Below are positions 47,185-55,956 of a stretch of 64,000 bases of DNA, piece by piece. The notes under the pieces were generated by a model that worked only from the letters and a program-made list of their open reading frames with translations, made no database searches and was not told the DNA's origin. Origin of the DNA: Nitrospira sp. CR1.2 (GTDB lineage Bacteria > Nitrospirota > Nitrospiria > Nitrospirales > Nitrospiraceae); contig WIAG01000003.1 in NCBI GenBank assembly GCA_014055495.1, positions 1 to 64,000 on the forward strand, read 5' to 3'. Within the stretch, counting starts at the first letter, position 1; each line of letters opens with the position of its first letter. Made by a program: the position numbers and the translations under genes.

Positions 47185-47397
47185 TTACGATGCGTTCCAA
47201 TAGCGGATGGTGTAATAGGCGCTCCACACGAGCAACCCTACCACCACCAGCTTCAACCACACAGGAATGCGTCCGTCCCGCTCTTCAATCCCTGCATGCC
47301 GGTACACATACGGTGGCTCGGCCTCGGAGTCGTCCCGCGGTTTCGACTGGTGCTCGACACGCAAATCTTCTTTCCTCTCATTCTTTCGTTCCCTCAT
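47185..47397 (-). CDS. Small membrane anchor resembling the CcoP N-terminus
   Basis: A 70-residue protein: a charged N-terminal half, then YVYRHAGIEERDGRIPVWLK followed by one transmembrane helix (VVVGLLVWSAYYTIRYW). The H..GI.E.d..lP.WW-like block before a single helix is what the membrane anchor of CcoP looks like. Its ATG overlaps the stop of the giant oxidase gene (ATGA), so they are co-translated. The dihaem part of CcoP is fused to the upstream protein, so this looks like the detached anchor. A CcoQ-like subunit is the alternative. Confidence 0.75.
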   Translation of the reverse strand: MRERKNERKEDLRVEHQSKPRDDSEAEPPYVYRHAGIEERDGRIPVWLKLVVVGLLVWSAYYTIRYWNAS

Positions 47398-50288
47398 GGT
47401 CGCCGCCTTCCGTTGGCGTTCCCGTCGGTCAACCGAGCCGTGCGGTGCGAATCGGATGGAGTCTGAATGATGGTCTTCTCCAAATCACCCCGCCTGGCGG
47501 CCGGCGAAAGCGCTGCCCACATGCGGGACCTTGCCTGCTCCAGATCTCCCTCTTTCAGACCCACCGCCACAAGCTCCTGCTCGTGAGCCGCCACGCGCAA
47601 CGATTGAACATAGTGGACGATGTCCCAGATCTCCTCCGGTTTCAGCTGTTCTCCGAACACAGGCATGGGAGTTCCTCCGATGCCTGTCGTCACCACTCTG
47701 AACAGATGTGCTCCATCATGACCAAGTTTCACGCCCCCCGAGAGACCGGCCGCCAGTGTGAAATTGGCCGGCTTGAGCTGCTGTCCCCAAATATCCTTGA
47801 TCACCGGAGCCATCGGGCCATTTCCCTCGCCCCCGGCTCCGTGACAGAGCATGCAGTTTGCCATGAATAGAGTCTTACCTTGCGCCAGAGACATGTCCGT
47901 GACCGCCGGTTCAGGCGCAATCGTGATCGACGGCGGGACAGTCTCCGTGACCCATCGATCGGAAAAGGTCTTGATATACTGCACCACCGCCCGCCGTTCA
48001 TGCTCAGAGATTTCCTGCCAGGCCGGCATCGCGGTGCCCCAGAGCCCGTGCGTCACCGTGCTATAGAGATCGACGTCGGTCGGCAGCGAATCCTTCCCCT
48101 GCGTCGATCTGAATTTGAAGACCCCCTTCGTAAAATCGCGCGGCCGCGGTTCCATAAACTGAGCAGCGGGCCCACCCCCGTCTCCGTTGACTCCATGGCA
48201 ACCGACGCAACGACGCTCGTACACGGTTTGACCCAGCACGAGCAAATCCTCCTGCGATTGCGGACTTGCATTGAGTACCTGGCCGCCTGTGACCTGAGTC
48301 GCGGCGAACCCTTCCCGCCAATCCCCGATCCCGGTCCCCAGTTTCTGCAGATAGGCAATCAGAGCCGTGCCGTCTTCGTTCAATTGCGGTGTGTTACCGT
48401 CTTTCGCAAGTTCGTACAGCCAAGGAAAGGCCGGCATGATGGAATCGGGCACGACCTCCCTCGGATTCCAATAGTGGGCGGCGTGCCAATCGTCGCCGTA
48501 CTTTCGTCCGACTCTGGTCAGGTCCGGGCCGATGCGACGGGTACTAAACAGATGCGGCCGATCATGCGCATATTCACCGGCCTGGGATACAGGTCCCCAG
48601 CGAAACGATTCGCCGGTGACGGGACGCACGTATTGCGAGTGGCAGTACCAACATCCTTCGCGGATATACACGTGCCTGCCCTTCAGCTCTTGCGGTGTAT
48701 AGTCCGTCACCTGAATCGCCATCTGCGTGACCGTGTCCTGAACTGTGGCCGTTCGAGTTTCGGCCATCAACCAGGGAGTCACCCCCTGTACCCCAACGGC
48801 AAGAAAGAAAAAGCCGAAGCCGGCGATCAGTAGAACTGTGGAAGGACTTTCGATCCAGCTTCCCGCTGCGACGACTTGGACCGGCGTATCGATCGGCCGA
48901 GTGGCCGCGTCGCCTTCTTGCGCCAACAGTTCGCCCTCCTGCGCCGTTTTGTAGAAATTGATCACCATCAGCAGCAACGCGACGTCCATGGCCACGCCGC
49001 CTAATGTGCGTGCCACCCACCAAGGTTTCATCTCTTTGACCGTGTCCACGAAGTTCGCGCCAAATTCCAGCATCGATCCTTGGACGAATCCTTGCGCCGA
49101 CAAGCCGACAGCCATGACGGTAAATCCGGCGACGGTCAACCACAGATGCCAACTCGCCAGTCTGTCGCTCCACAAGCGTCGGCCGGTGACCCTGGGCCAG
49201 ACATAATAGGCGGAGCCGACCGCCCAGACCACGAAGGTGCCGAACACCGTGAGATGAGAATGGGCGATCACAAAATCATTGAAGTGGGTGAGTTCCTGAA
49301 CTCGACGCAGCGCCTCGACCGAGCCTTGAAAACACCCGATCAAGTAATAGACCGCGCCCATCATCAGAAACTTGGCGGCATAATTGTCGCCGCCGCCCCC
49401 GCCCGCGACGGCGCCCCAGCGCCCGAACATCGTACCGAAGAAATTCACCACGACCGTCCAGACCGGAATGATGAGCAGCATACTGGTCACGATCGAGACC
49501 GTCTGGGTCCAGTGGGGAATCGGGCTGTATAGATAATGATGCGTGCCGACGAACGGATAAAAGAACGCCAGCCCCCAGAATCCCAACAGCGAAAGCTTGT
49601 GGCTATACAGCGGGCTCCTGGCGCTCAGCGGAAGAAAATAATAAATCAGGGCCAGCCCGGCTGGAGTGATCCAGAGACCGACAATATAGTGAATATACAG
49701 GCCATGCATCGCCGCGCTGTTCACGCCCGCAATGTCGTCCGCATAGGTCAACAGTACATTGCCAAGGATCAGGTTCATGATCGTCCAGATGAGCGCGGCG
49801 GTCGTGTACCACATGGCGACGTAGAAGCGCCGCTCCGTCCGCCGGAAGACGGTTCCCAGGACCTGCACGGCAATCAGGCCGAGGATCAGAAACCGCAGAA
49901 GATTGAACGGCCACTCGAACTCCCCTGCCTCCAATCCCATGTTGAGACCAAACAGAAACGATGCGCTGCCGAGCACGAGAAATGCGTTCCACGCCCAGAG
50001 CAGCCACCATCCCCACGCCTCTTTATACATGCGCACGCCGCACAGACGGGGAACGATGTAGTACAGCAGTCCTAAGAAAACGGTCGAGAAGGATCCGAAG
50101 ATGACGCCGTTGACATGCATCGGCCGCAAGCGGCCGAACGTCAGCCAGGATACGCCGTCGAGAAATTCCGGATTATGAAACTTGATCGAGACCACCACCC
50201 CGACGATGGGGAAAAAAGTCAGCCAGATCAGCGCCCACCACAACCAGGCCTTGATTAAGGGACGGTTGATCAGGTCTTGGTCGTTCAT
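47394..50288 (-). CDS. ccoNOP: Fused cbb3-type oxidase CcoN-CcoO-CcoP(dihaem)
   Basis: A 964-residue haem-copper oxidase. Residues 1-480 are CcoN, with 12 or so helices and haem/copper His such as His58 (MHVNG), His200 (YIHYIV), His250-251 (GTHHYLY) and His343/345 (AHSHLT). A Gly-rich insertion lies near 294-300. Residues about 485-660 are CcoO, with a TM helix, haem c at CWYCH (546-550) and Met618 (SIMPAF). Residues 680-900 are two CcoP-like cytochrome c domains, CVGCH (694-698)/Met754 and CMLCH (812-816)/Met875. GGAGG precedes ATG 50288. It reduces O2 to water at high affinity. Confidence 0.92.
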   Translation of the reverse strand: MNDQDLINRPLIKAWLWWALIWLTFFPIVGVVVSIKFHNPEFLDGVSWLTFGRLRPMHVNGVIFGSFSTVFLGLLYYIVPRLCGVRMYKEAWGWWLLWAWNAFLVLGSASFLFGLNMGLEAGEFEWPFNLLRFLILGLIAVQVLGTVFRRTERRFYVAMWYTTAALIWTIMNLILGNVLLTYADDIAGVNSAAMHGLYIHYIVGLWITPAGLALIYYFLPLSARSPLYSHKLSLLGFWGLAFFYPFVGTHHYLYSPIPHWTQTVSIVTSMLLIIPVWTVVVNFFGTMFGRWGAVAGGGGGDNYAAKFLMMGAVYYLIGCFQGSVEALRRVQELTHFNDFVIAHSHLTVFGTFVVWAVGSAYYVWPRVTGRRLWSDRLASWHLWLTVAGFTVMAVGLSAQGFVQGSMLEFGANFVDTVKEMKPWWVARTLGGVAMDVALLLMVINFYKTAQEGELLAQEGDAATRPIDTPVQVVAAGSWIESPSTVLLIAGFGFFFLAVGVQGVTPWLMAETRTATVQDTVTQMAIQVTDYTPQELKGRHVYIREGCWYCHSQYVRPVTGESFRWGPVSQAGEYAHDRPHLFSTRRIGPDLTRVGRKYGDDWHAAHYWNPREVVPDSIMPAFPWLYELAKDGNTPQLNEDGTALIAYLQKLGTGIGDWREGFAATQVTGGQVLNASPQSQEDLLVLGQTVYERRCVGCHGVNGDGGGPAAQFMEPRPRDFTKGVFKFRSTQGKDSLPTDVDLYSTVTHGLWGTAMPAWQEISEHERRAVVQYIKTFSDRWVTETVPPSITIAPEPAVTDMSLAQGKTLFMANCMLCHGAGGEGNGPMAPVIKDIWGQQLKPANFTLAAGLSGGVKLGHDGAHLFRVVTTGIGGTPMPVFGEQLKPEEIWDIVHYVQSLRVAAHEQELVAVGLKEGDLEQARSRMWAALSPAARRGDLEKTIIQTPSDSHRTARLTDGNANGRRRP

Positions 50289-50510
50289 CGTGATCCTCCT
50301 TCCAGAAGGTAGGCCTCTGCAACCAAGCCCGGGTGGCTCGACGGTTGCACACCTCGTCTTGCGAACGGTAGGCCCTTATCGCCTCCCTTCCGCTGGCTAT
50401 CGGGCATCACGCTTGCCTTGGCCACGGGCTCCACTGGCACGGATATGCCCCTCAATCGCCCGTCAGTTAGAGTTCAGCTGCGGTAGACTCTTTTAGCCGG
50501 TCCGGTTCCG

Positions 50511-51209
50511 TCAGGAATCGTGGAGATCCCCTGTCTCCACACTCTCCACCGATTCGTCGTCCGCGGTCGATTCGTCGCGTGGGCGCAACAGGGCTCGCGC
50601 AGGAGCGCCGTCACCTTGCAGGATGTTGAGCGGAAGGCAAATCAGATCGTAGAATCCCGGGATCGCGGCGGAGAGATCCAAACCCTCAATGATCCAGATC
50701 TGTGCCTCCAGCAGCACATGGTGGACTTCAGGCCCATTTCTCTTGTACCCGCCGACCGACAGGTAATCGATACCTACCGTCCGCACGCGCTGCTGTACGA
50801 GCCAGCGAGCGGCCTCTGTGGTCAGGTAGACAAAGTCCTCCATGAAATCCTGCTCTCCCCATCGACACAGGGAATTTCTTGTTTTGAACAACACACGTGC
50901 TCCCGGCCGGATGACATGCCGACGTAGTTCGTCCAGTGTGATGGCGCGCGGATCATGAATCTGGATGACCTGCGCGGGGCCGATCGTGGCGGTCAACGAC
51001 ATCTCATGAATCGCCCGTCCGCCCTTGACGAAATGCAATGGCGCATCCATGTGAGTACCGGTGTGAGATCCCATGAAAAGGGTCGAGACCGTGGCCTCAT
51101 CTCCGCAGTTGAGATCCATGGTCCGATTGATCCGCAACGGAGGGTTGTCCGGCCAGTGTGGCATCCCGTTACGCAAGGGGACTGAGATGTCGATCCAGGG
51201 ATGTGTCAT
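50511..51209 (-). CDS. Cyclase-family (kynurenine-formamidase-like) hydrolase
   Basis: A 232-residue metal-dependent hydrolase of the PF04199 type. The metal-binding motif is GSHTGTHMDAPLHF, with His49, His53, Asp55 and His59; VGIDYLSVGG and LLEAQIWIIEGLDL follow as in formamidases. The closest known role is N-formylkynurenine hydrolysis, but many members act on other amides or lactones, and no other kynurenine gene is seen. It lies 222 bases upstream of the oxidase on the same strand. Its C-terminal tail is acidic and disordered. Confidence 0.87.
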   Translation of the reverse strand: MTHPWIDISVPLRNGMPHWPDNPPLRINRTMDLNCGDEATVSTLFMGSHTGTHMDAPLHFVKGGRAIHEMSLTATIGPAQVIQIHDPRAITLDELRRHVIRPGARVLFKTRNSLCRWGEQDFMEDFVYLTTEAARWLVQQRVRTVGIDYLSVGGYKRNGPEVHHVLLEAQIWIIEGLDLSAAIPGFYDLICLPLNILQGDGAPARALLRPRDESTADDESVESVETGDLHDS

Positions 51210-51439
51210 GGCGTCAGACCTTCTTGTCGGTGTAAGGGTCCATGTAGGCGACTACCGAGTCTACTTGCTACCAAAGCCGTCGATGAGCAACCCGACCCAG
51301 TTGACGGCGTAGAGCGTATGGAGACTCCGCCATCAGATTGGCGCAAAGATTCACGGACGCTGCAGCGAACCAGGACCACCCTGTCGCCGAGCGATGGCCG
51401 GAGCCTATAACGAAGTTGGTCCCGCATCACGATCACCGT

Positions 51440-53269
51440 CTAACACGTTCGGCCGGCTTTCTCGAACAGGCGTGCCAGATTCACCCCGCTCGAAATCACC
51501 CCGATATGGCTGAATGCTTGAGGATAGTTGCCAAGAAAGGCGCCGGTTGGGGGGTCGATTTCCTCCGGTAGGAGTCCGAGCGGGCCCGCTCTCGCACAGA
51601 GAGAAGTATACAACTCCATGGCCTCATCCAGCCGACCTTGCTCTGCCAGGTTATCCACGAGCCAGAAGCTGCATAGAAGAAATGCGCCCTCATGGCCAGC
51701 GATTCCATCAGGCGATTCTTCCGGCAGGTAGCGATACAACAGCCCCTGCCCTGCTCCCAGTCGCTCGAGGATCGCACGGCATGTGGCCACCATCTTCGGA
51801 TGATTCGCCGACACCACTCGACGCAGCGGCAACGTCAGAAGACTTGCGTCCAATCCCCCGTCGCCCAGGTGTTCCGTCAATGACTGCATCTTCGGATCCC
51901 ACGCTTCCTCCAAAATGGCGTTCTGAATCTCCTTGGCAGTCCGTTTCCAGGCCTCAACTGGTCCGGGCGATCTAACCCGCTCGGCCATCCTGGCCGCACG
52001 GTCCAACGCCACCTGGCACATGGCCGCCGAATAAGTAAAAGGCCGCCCGCAGGTACGAACTTCCCAGATGCCGTGATCGGACTTGCGCCATGCCCCTGCC
52101 GCGGCGTCAACCAGCTTCAGGAGTCGACTCCATACTCGTTCAGATGTCGTGCCGTGATGCGCCGGCCATTGATAGGCACAGTCCAGGATCTCGCCGTAGA
52201 CGTCGTGCTGATGTTGCTCCGCCGCCGCATTGCCCCAGCGCACAGGTTTCGAACGACGGTAGCCTTCCAAGCCGGAGTCAAATCGCTCCTCCGGAGGCAT
52301 CCGTCCGTCGAGGTCATACATGACACGAGGTTCTCCATCACGCTCCACAGCATCCAATACCCAGGCAAGAAAGCCGGCGGCCTCGTGCGAGAGCCCGATG
52401 CGATGCAGGGCATAGACGGAAAACGCTGCATCCCGCACCCACGCATAACGGTAATCCCAGTTGCGCTCCCCACCGATGAGCTCCGGGAGCGACGAGGTCG
52501 GCGCCGCGACGATCGCGCCGTTCTCAAAGTGATCCAGCAGTTTGATGGTGATAGCGGAACGCCGAACCAACGCTTCCTGGGGGCCGTGGTAGTCCAGGCA
52601 CTGCAGCCACCGCCGCCAGACGGCCACCGTATCCCTGCGAAGCGCGGCCTCATCGAAGCCTGGAGCATGCCCAGAACCTTGCCTCCAACAGAGAAGCAGG
52701 TGGACCGATTGCCCGGCCTTGATCGTCAGCGACGTGCGCAACCCGATCAATGGAGACGTGGAGTAGAGGTGAAGGTTCAGGTCAGGCTGCGCACGACAAC
52801 GAATGCGAAGCCCACCATCACGCGGTTCCGCCTCAGCTCCGCCACGGGGCTCGACGTGAACCGTCAGGTCTATGCTTCCCTCGACGACAGTGGCCGTCCG
52901 CAGGAGTTCTCGTCGCGTCGCCGACACATCCTCCGAGAGATCGGCTCCCGCCACTAAGGGACACAGATCCGTGACCCGCAACAAACCGGTGGACGTTCGC
53001 ATTTCTGTCACCAACAGAGCGGTGTCGTATTCATAGAATTGACGGGACTCCAGTACGCCGGCTGGCGCGACGGTGAAGTGCCCCCCGTGCGTGCTATCCA
53101 GCAGGCTGCAGAACAAGGGGGGTGAATCGAAGCGAGGCAGGCACAACCATGCCAGGCTGCCGTCCCGTCCGATGAGCGCCGCTGTGGCGCCGTCTCCAAC
53201 GAGGCCGTAATCTTCGATCGGCAAATATCCGTCGACCCGCCGCAGTTCCTTCAATACCGGTAGCGTCAT
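51440..53269 (-). CDS. GH15 glucoamylase/trehalase-like glycosidase
   Basis: A 609-residue glycoside hydrolase family 15 protein. The N-terminal beta domain begins IEDYGLVGDGATAALIGRDGSLAWLC; the (alpha/alpha)6 barrel contains ERNWDYRYAWVRDAAFS, and DCAYQW, EIDPPTGAFLGNYPQAFSH near the C-terminus. Bacterial cytoplasmic members hydrolyse alpha-1,4 glucans or trehalose. GAGAGG lies upstream of ATG 53269. It sits 219 bases downstream of zwf, suggesting a storage-glucan to pentose-phosphate route. There is no signal peptide. Confidence 0.92.
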   Translation of the reverse strand: MTLPVLKELRRVDGYLPIEDYGLVGDGATAALIGRDGSLAWLCLPRFDSPPLFCSLLDSTHGGHFTVAPAGVLESRQFYEYDTALLVTEMRTSTGLLRVTDLCPLVAGADLSEDVSATRRELLRTATVVEGSIDLTVHVEPRGGAEAEPRDGGLRIRCRAQPDLNLHLYSTSPLIGLRTSLTIKAGQSVHLLLCWRQGSGHAPGFDEAALRRDTVAVWRRWLQCLDYHGPQEALVRRSAITIKLLDHFENGAIVAAPTSSLPELIGGERNWDYRYAWVRDAAFSVYALHRIGLSHEAAGFLAWVLDAVERDGEPRVMYDLDGRMPPEERFDSGLEGYRRSKPVRWGNAAAEQHQHDVYGEILDCAYQWPAHHGTTSERVWSRLLKLVDAAAGAWRKSDHGIWEVRTCGRPFTYSAAMCQVALDRAARMAERVRSPGPVEAWKRTAKEIQNAILEEAWDPKMQSLTEHLGDGGLDASLLTLPLRRVVSANHPKMVATCRAILERLGAGQGLLYRYLPEESPDGIAGHEGAFLLCSFWLVDNLAEQGRLDEAMELYTSLCARAGPLGLLPEEIDPPTGAFLGNYPQAFSHIGVISSGVNLARLFEKAGRTC

Positions 53270-53488
53270 GGCTTTCCTCTCGACCTCCCGATGTGAATTT
53301 CAGGTCGTCTCGCGTCCCCTGCGCACCCTTATCGACGCACTGACGATTCCACTGCCCACCGGCGGGCCATGCCGATCGTGTCCGAGGGGATTCCGGTCCA
53401 CGCGACGTCGTTGGCGTTCGGCCGCCAGGACTGCCGAGTCCCCGCTTCAATATCTCGAATGGTGATCAATTCCAGGGATTGCCGGATC

Positions 53489-54892
53489 CTACGCAGGCGC
53501 TGTAAAATCTCCTCGTGAGGGCGACAGCGGTGGTCCCTCCGTACCGGCGGCATATTCCAGCAGCGGCACACCTCCTTCCGCCCATCGCGCGAGAATCGGT
53601 TCCACGATCCGCCAGGACTCTTCCGCTTCATCGTCACGAATTGACAACATCGGGTCGCCATTCAGAACATCGAGTAACAACCGCGCATAGGCCGGAAGCC
53701 CTTCCGGACCGAATGATCGGTCCAACGCGACTTGTTCCATCTCGAATAGGTCGCCCGGCTTGTTGACATTCACCGAGAGCGCGATGCGGTCTGGCGCCAG
53801 TTCGATCGTCAACACATTGGACGGGGCTTGCGTCTCCTGTCCGAACGCCACGTGAGGGACGGGTTTGAAATGAACGACCACTTCACGGCGATTACAACCC
53901 AGAGCTTTCCCCGTCCGCAGTACAAACGGCACGCCGGTCCAGCGCCAGTTATCGATCGACAACACCGCCTGAGCAAAGGTTTCCGTCTTCCGCCCTGGAT
54001 CCACGCCTGCTTCGTCGACATACGGCGATACTTCACGGCCGTCCGCAGCCCCGTGCCCGTACCGGCCACGCACCGTGTGCCGATCAATCTCACCAGGCGC
54101 GAGCCGACGGACCGCGCGAAATACATCCACCTTTCGATCGCGAAGCGTGCGTTCATCCAGGCTGTGCAGCGGTTCCATCGCGACCAATGCCAGCAACTGG
54201 AGCAAGTGATTCTGAATCATGTCTCGAAGCGCGCCGGTCCCGTCGTAAAATGATGCCCGGCCGGCCGCCGTCAGGGTTTCGTCCCATACAATCTCGACTC
54301 GTTCGATATGTTGGGCGTTCCACAGGGGTTCGAAGACCCGGTTGGCGAACCGCAAGCCGAGAATATTTTGCACCGTCTGTTTCCCTAGAAAATGGTCCAA
54401 CCGGAAGACGTCCTGTTCAGGAAACGATTCGTGAAGCAGACGATTGAGATCACATGCGGAGGCGAGATCGGTTCCGAACGGCTTTTCCACCACCAGCTTA
54501 CTGCCCCTGGGTAACCTGCACGTCGCCAGTGTCTCAATAGTCGGCTTAAAGAGAGACGGAGGCAGAGCCAGATACGCCACGACAGGTTGTGTCTCTTTCC
54601 CCAACACCTCCGCGAGTTGATCGGAATCTGTCACGTCTACAGGGTGATATTCCGTACTCGCAAGGACCGCCTGTCGCGCGGATGCAGAGGGGATGGGGGA
54701 TCGCGCGGATGACGAAAGCTTCCCTTCAAGATGGCGTCGAAACATCGCGGTATCCCAGTCGTCCCGCGCGAGCCCGACGACCCGGAATCCCGCAGGCAGC
54801 CGCCCTGCCTCGTAGAGCCGCATGAGGGCGGGCATCAGGAAGCGCGACGTCAAATCTCCGGAGGCGCCAAGAATAACGAGAGTCGCAATCAT
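53489..54892 (-). CDS. zwf: Glucose-6-phosphate dehydrogenase
   Basis: A 467-residue enzyme oxidising glucose-6-phosphate with NADP. The Rossmann motif is GASGDLT (residues 9-15), EKPFGTDL follows, and the active-site motif RLDHFLGKQTVQN is at about 164-176 with the catalytic His downstream. It is somewhat short but complete. No 6-phosphogluconolactonase or gnd gene is near. Two stem-loops in the leader (54927-54999) may affect expression. Confidence 0.94.
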   Translation of the reverse strand: MIATLVILGASGDLTSRFLMPALMRLYEAGRLPAGFRVVGLARDDWDTAMFRRHLEGKLSSSARSPIPSASARQAVLASTEYHPVDVTDSDQLAEVLGKETQPVVAYLALPPSLFKPTIETLATCRLPRGSKLVVEKPFGTDLASACDLNRLLHESFPEQDVFRLDHFLGKQTVQNILGLRFANRVFEPLWNAQHIERVEIVWDETLTAAGRASFYDGTGALRDMIQNHLLQLLALVAMEPLHSLDERTLRDRKVDVFRAVRRLAPGEIDRHTVRGRYGHGAADGREVSPYVDEAGVDPGRKTETFAQAVLSIDNWRWTGVPFVLRTGKALGCNRREVVVHFKPVPHVAFGQETQAPSNVLTIELAPDRIALSVNVNKPGDLFEMEQVALDRSFGPEGLPAYARLLLDVLNGDPMLSIRDDEAEESWRIVEPILARWAEGGVPLLEYAAGTEGPPLSPSRGDFTAPA

Positions 54893-54926
54893 CCGACGGG
54901 TCCATTCTGATCACCCCTCCGTCAGG

Positions 54927-54999
54927 GCCTATCCGGCTGATCTGCCGGATAGATAGGCCGTCGTCGTGGACGATCTTGATCAAATGATCGTACGTCCAC
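54927..54999 (-). repeat. Two stem-loops in the zwf leader
   Basis: The 155 bases between zwf and the cytochrome gene hold two strong inverted repeats. One pairs ATCCGGC (54931-54937) with GCCGGAT (54944-54950), extendable to GGCCTAT/ATAGGCC with a small bulge. The other pairs GTGGACGATC (54966-54975) with GATCGTACGTCCAC (54986-54999), with a four-base bulge. No T-tract follows on either strand, so they are leader structures or operator sites more than terminators. Confidence 0.5.
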
Positions 55000-55047
55000 A
55001 GGACGGTACAAAATCCCTGTTAGGGCCTGAGTACATGGAACTCCATC

Positions 55048-55506
55048 TCAGGACTTACAGAAGGTCCGCAGATACGCGATAGTCTTCCATGCTTCCTCCT
55101 CGGTCACCACCATCGGGGTTAACGCCATCATTCCGGTTCCTTGAATCCCGTTCTTCATGACCCAGAAGAGCTCGCCGTCGGTCTTCTTGGCGTGGAAATC
55201 GCAATTGGCGAAATTGCGCGGACCTGGATCCAACATCGCGCCGGCCACCCCGTCTCCCTTGCCAGCCTTGCCGTGGCAGTTGAAGCAGGTCCCCTTGCCC
55301 TCGTAGAGCGCTTTGCCCTCTTCGAGCATCTTCGCCGGGGCCTGCCTCGAATCTTTAAACAACGGGGTCGATAGCTTCTTCGCGCCCTCCATTTGATCCG
55401 CCGGCACGCGAGGTCTGAGCGGATCTTTTTCCGGCGCGGCGGAGGCCACTCCTCCGATGAGCAACACGGCGATGATCATCATTGCGGCAAATGGCGTCAG
55501 TCTCAT
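55048..55506 (-). CDS. Exported class I cytochrome c
   Basis: A 152-residue monohaem cytochrome c. Signal peptide to about residue 24 (GGVASAAPE), haem-binding CFNCH at Cys74-Cys77-His78, and a Met-rich block GTGMMAL near 125-131 for the distal ligand. ATG 55506 follows AAAGGGG; a longer frame to 55557 is less supported. It may donate electrons to the cbb3 oxidase encoded nearby; that is inferred from proximity. Confidence 0.9.
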   Translation of the reverse strand: MRLTPFAAMMIIAVLLIGGVASAAPEKDPLRPRVPADQMEGAKKLSTPLFKDSRQAPAKMLEEGKALYEGKGTCFNCHGKAGKGDGVAGAMLDPGPRNFANCDFHAKKTDGELFWVMKNGIQGTGMMALTPMVVTEEEAWKTIAYLRTFCKS

Positions 55507-55566
55507 ACGCGCCCCTTTCATTTCGCTGCCATGAACATCATGGAAGCTATCCCACATGCACGGTCG

Positions 55567-55680
55567 TTACCATTGGGAATGTCCTTGTCCTCCTGATGCC
55601 GGCCAGTCGATCGGCTGGTATTCTCTGAGCCGGTTCACCCAGCCGATGAACTCGCGCTGTCCACGAAGAACGACCACCAT
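55567..55680 (-). pseudogene. Small ORF, possible gene remnant
   Basis: An open frame of 37 codons in the long gap between the cytochrome and protease genes. It reads like genuine protein (MVVVLRGQREFIGWVNRLREY, then QPIDWPAS) and stays open for 16 more codons upstream without a start or Shine-Dalgarno site. It may be the tail of a decayed gene or a very small protein. No family is recognised. Confidence 0.25.
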
Positions 55681-55956
55681 CACGTTGGGACAATCAGCCC
55701 TAAAGGACGAGCCCCCTGGTTGAGGGCTTCACATCAACGCAGGCTGACCCTGGCTTCGAGCTTCGCTGTGTTCAGCTCATCTGTCGGCCCATGAACCAGG
55801 CAACCACGAACCGGGTGATCACCGGACGACTTTCCACGAAATCACTCTCTACGAGGGTGATCCCCTGCGACCACAAACAGGCCTGCAACGATCCCGACCA
55901 ATCCAACCAGCTAGACCTCTTCGTTCGCCCGGCCTCTGTCCCGACAAGCTCCATCA
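55681..55956. other. Intergenic stretch before the site-2 protease stop
   Basis: The rest of the 450-base gap 55507-55956. It contains a modest hairpin, AGCCC at about 55707 and GGGCT at about 55724, without a T-tract, and no convincing gene on either strand. Confidence 0.5.

Noticed and set aside
55700-55735. Hairpin considered as a rho-independent terminator
   Set aside because: The stem is short and no T-tract follows on either strand.
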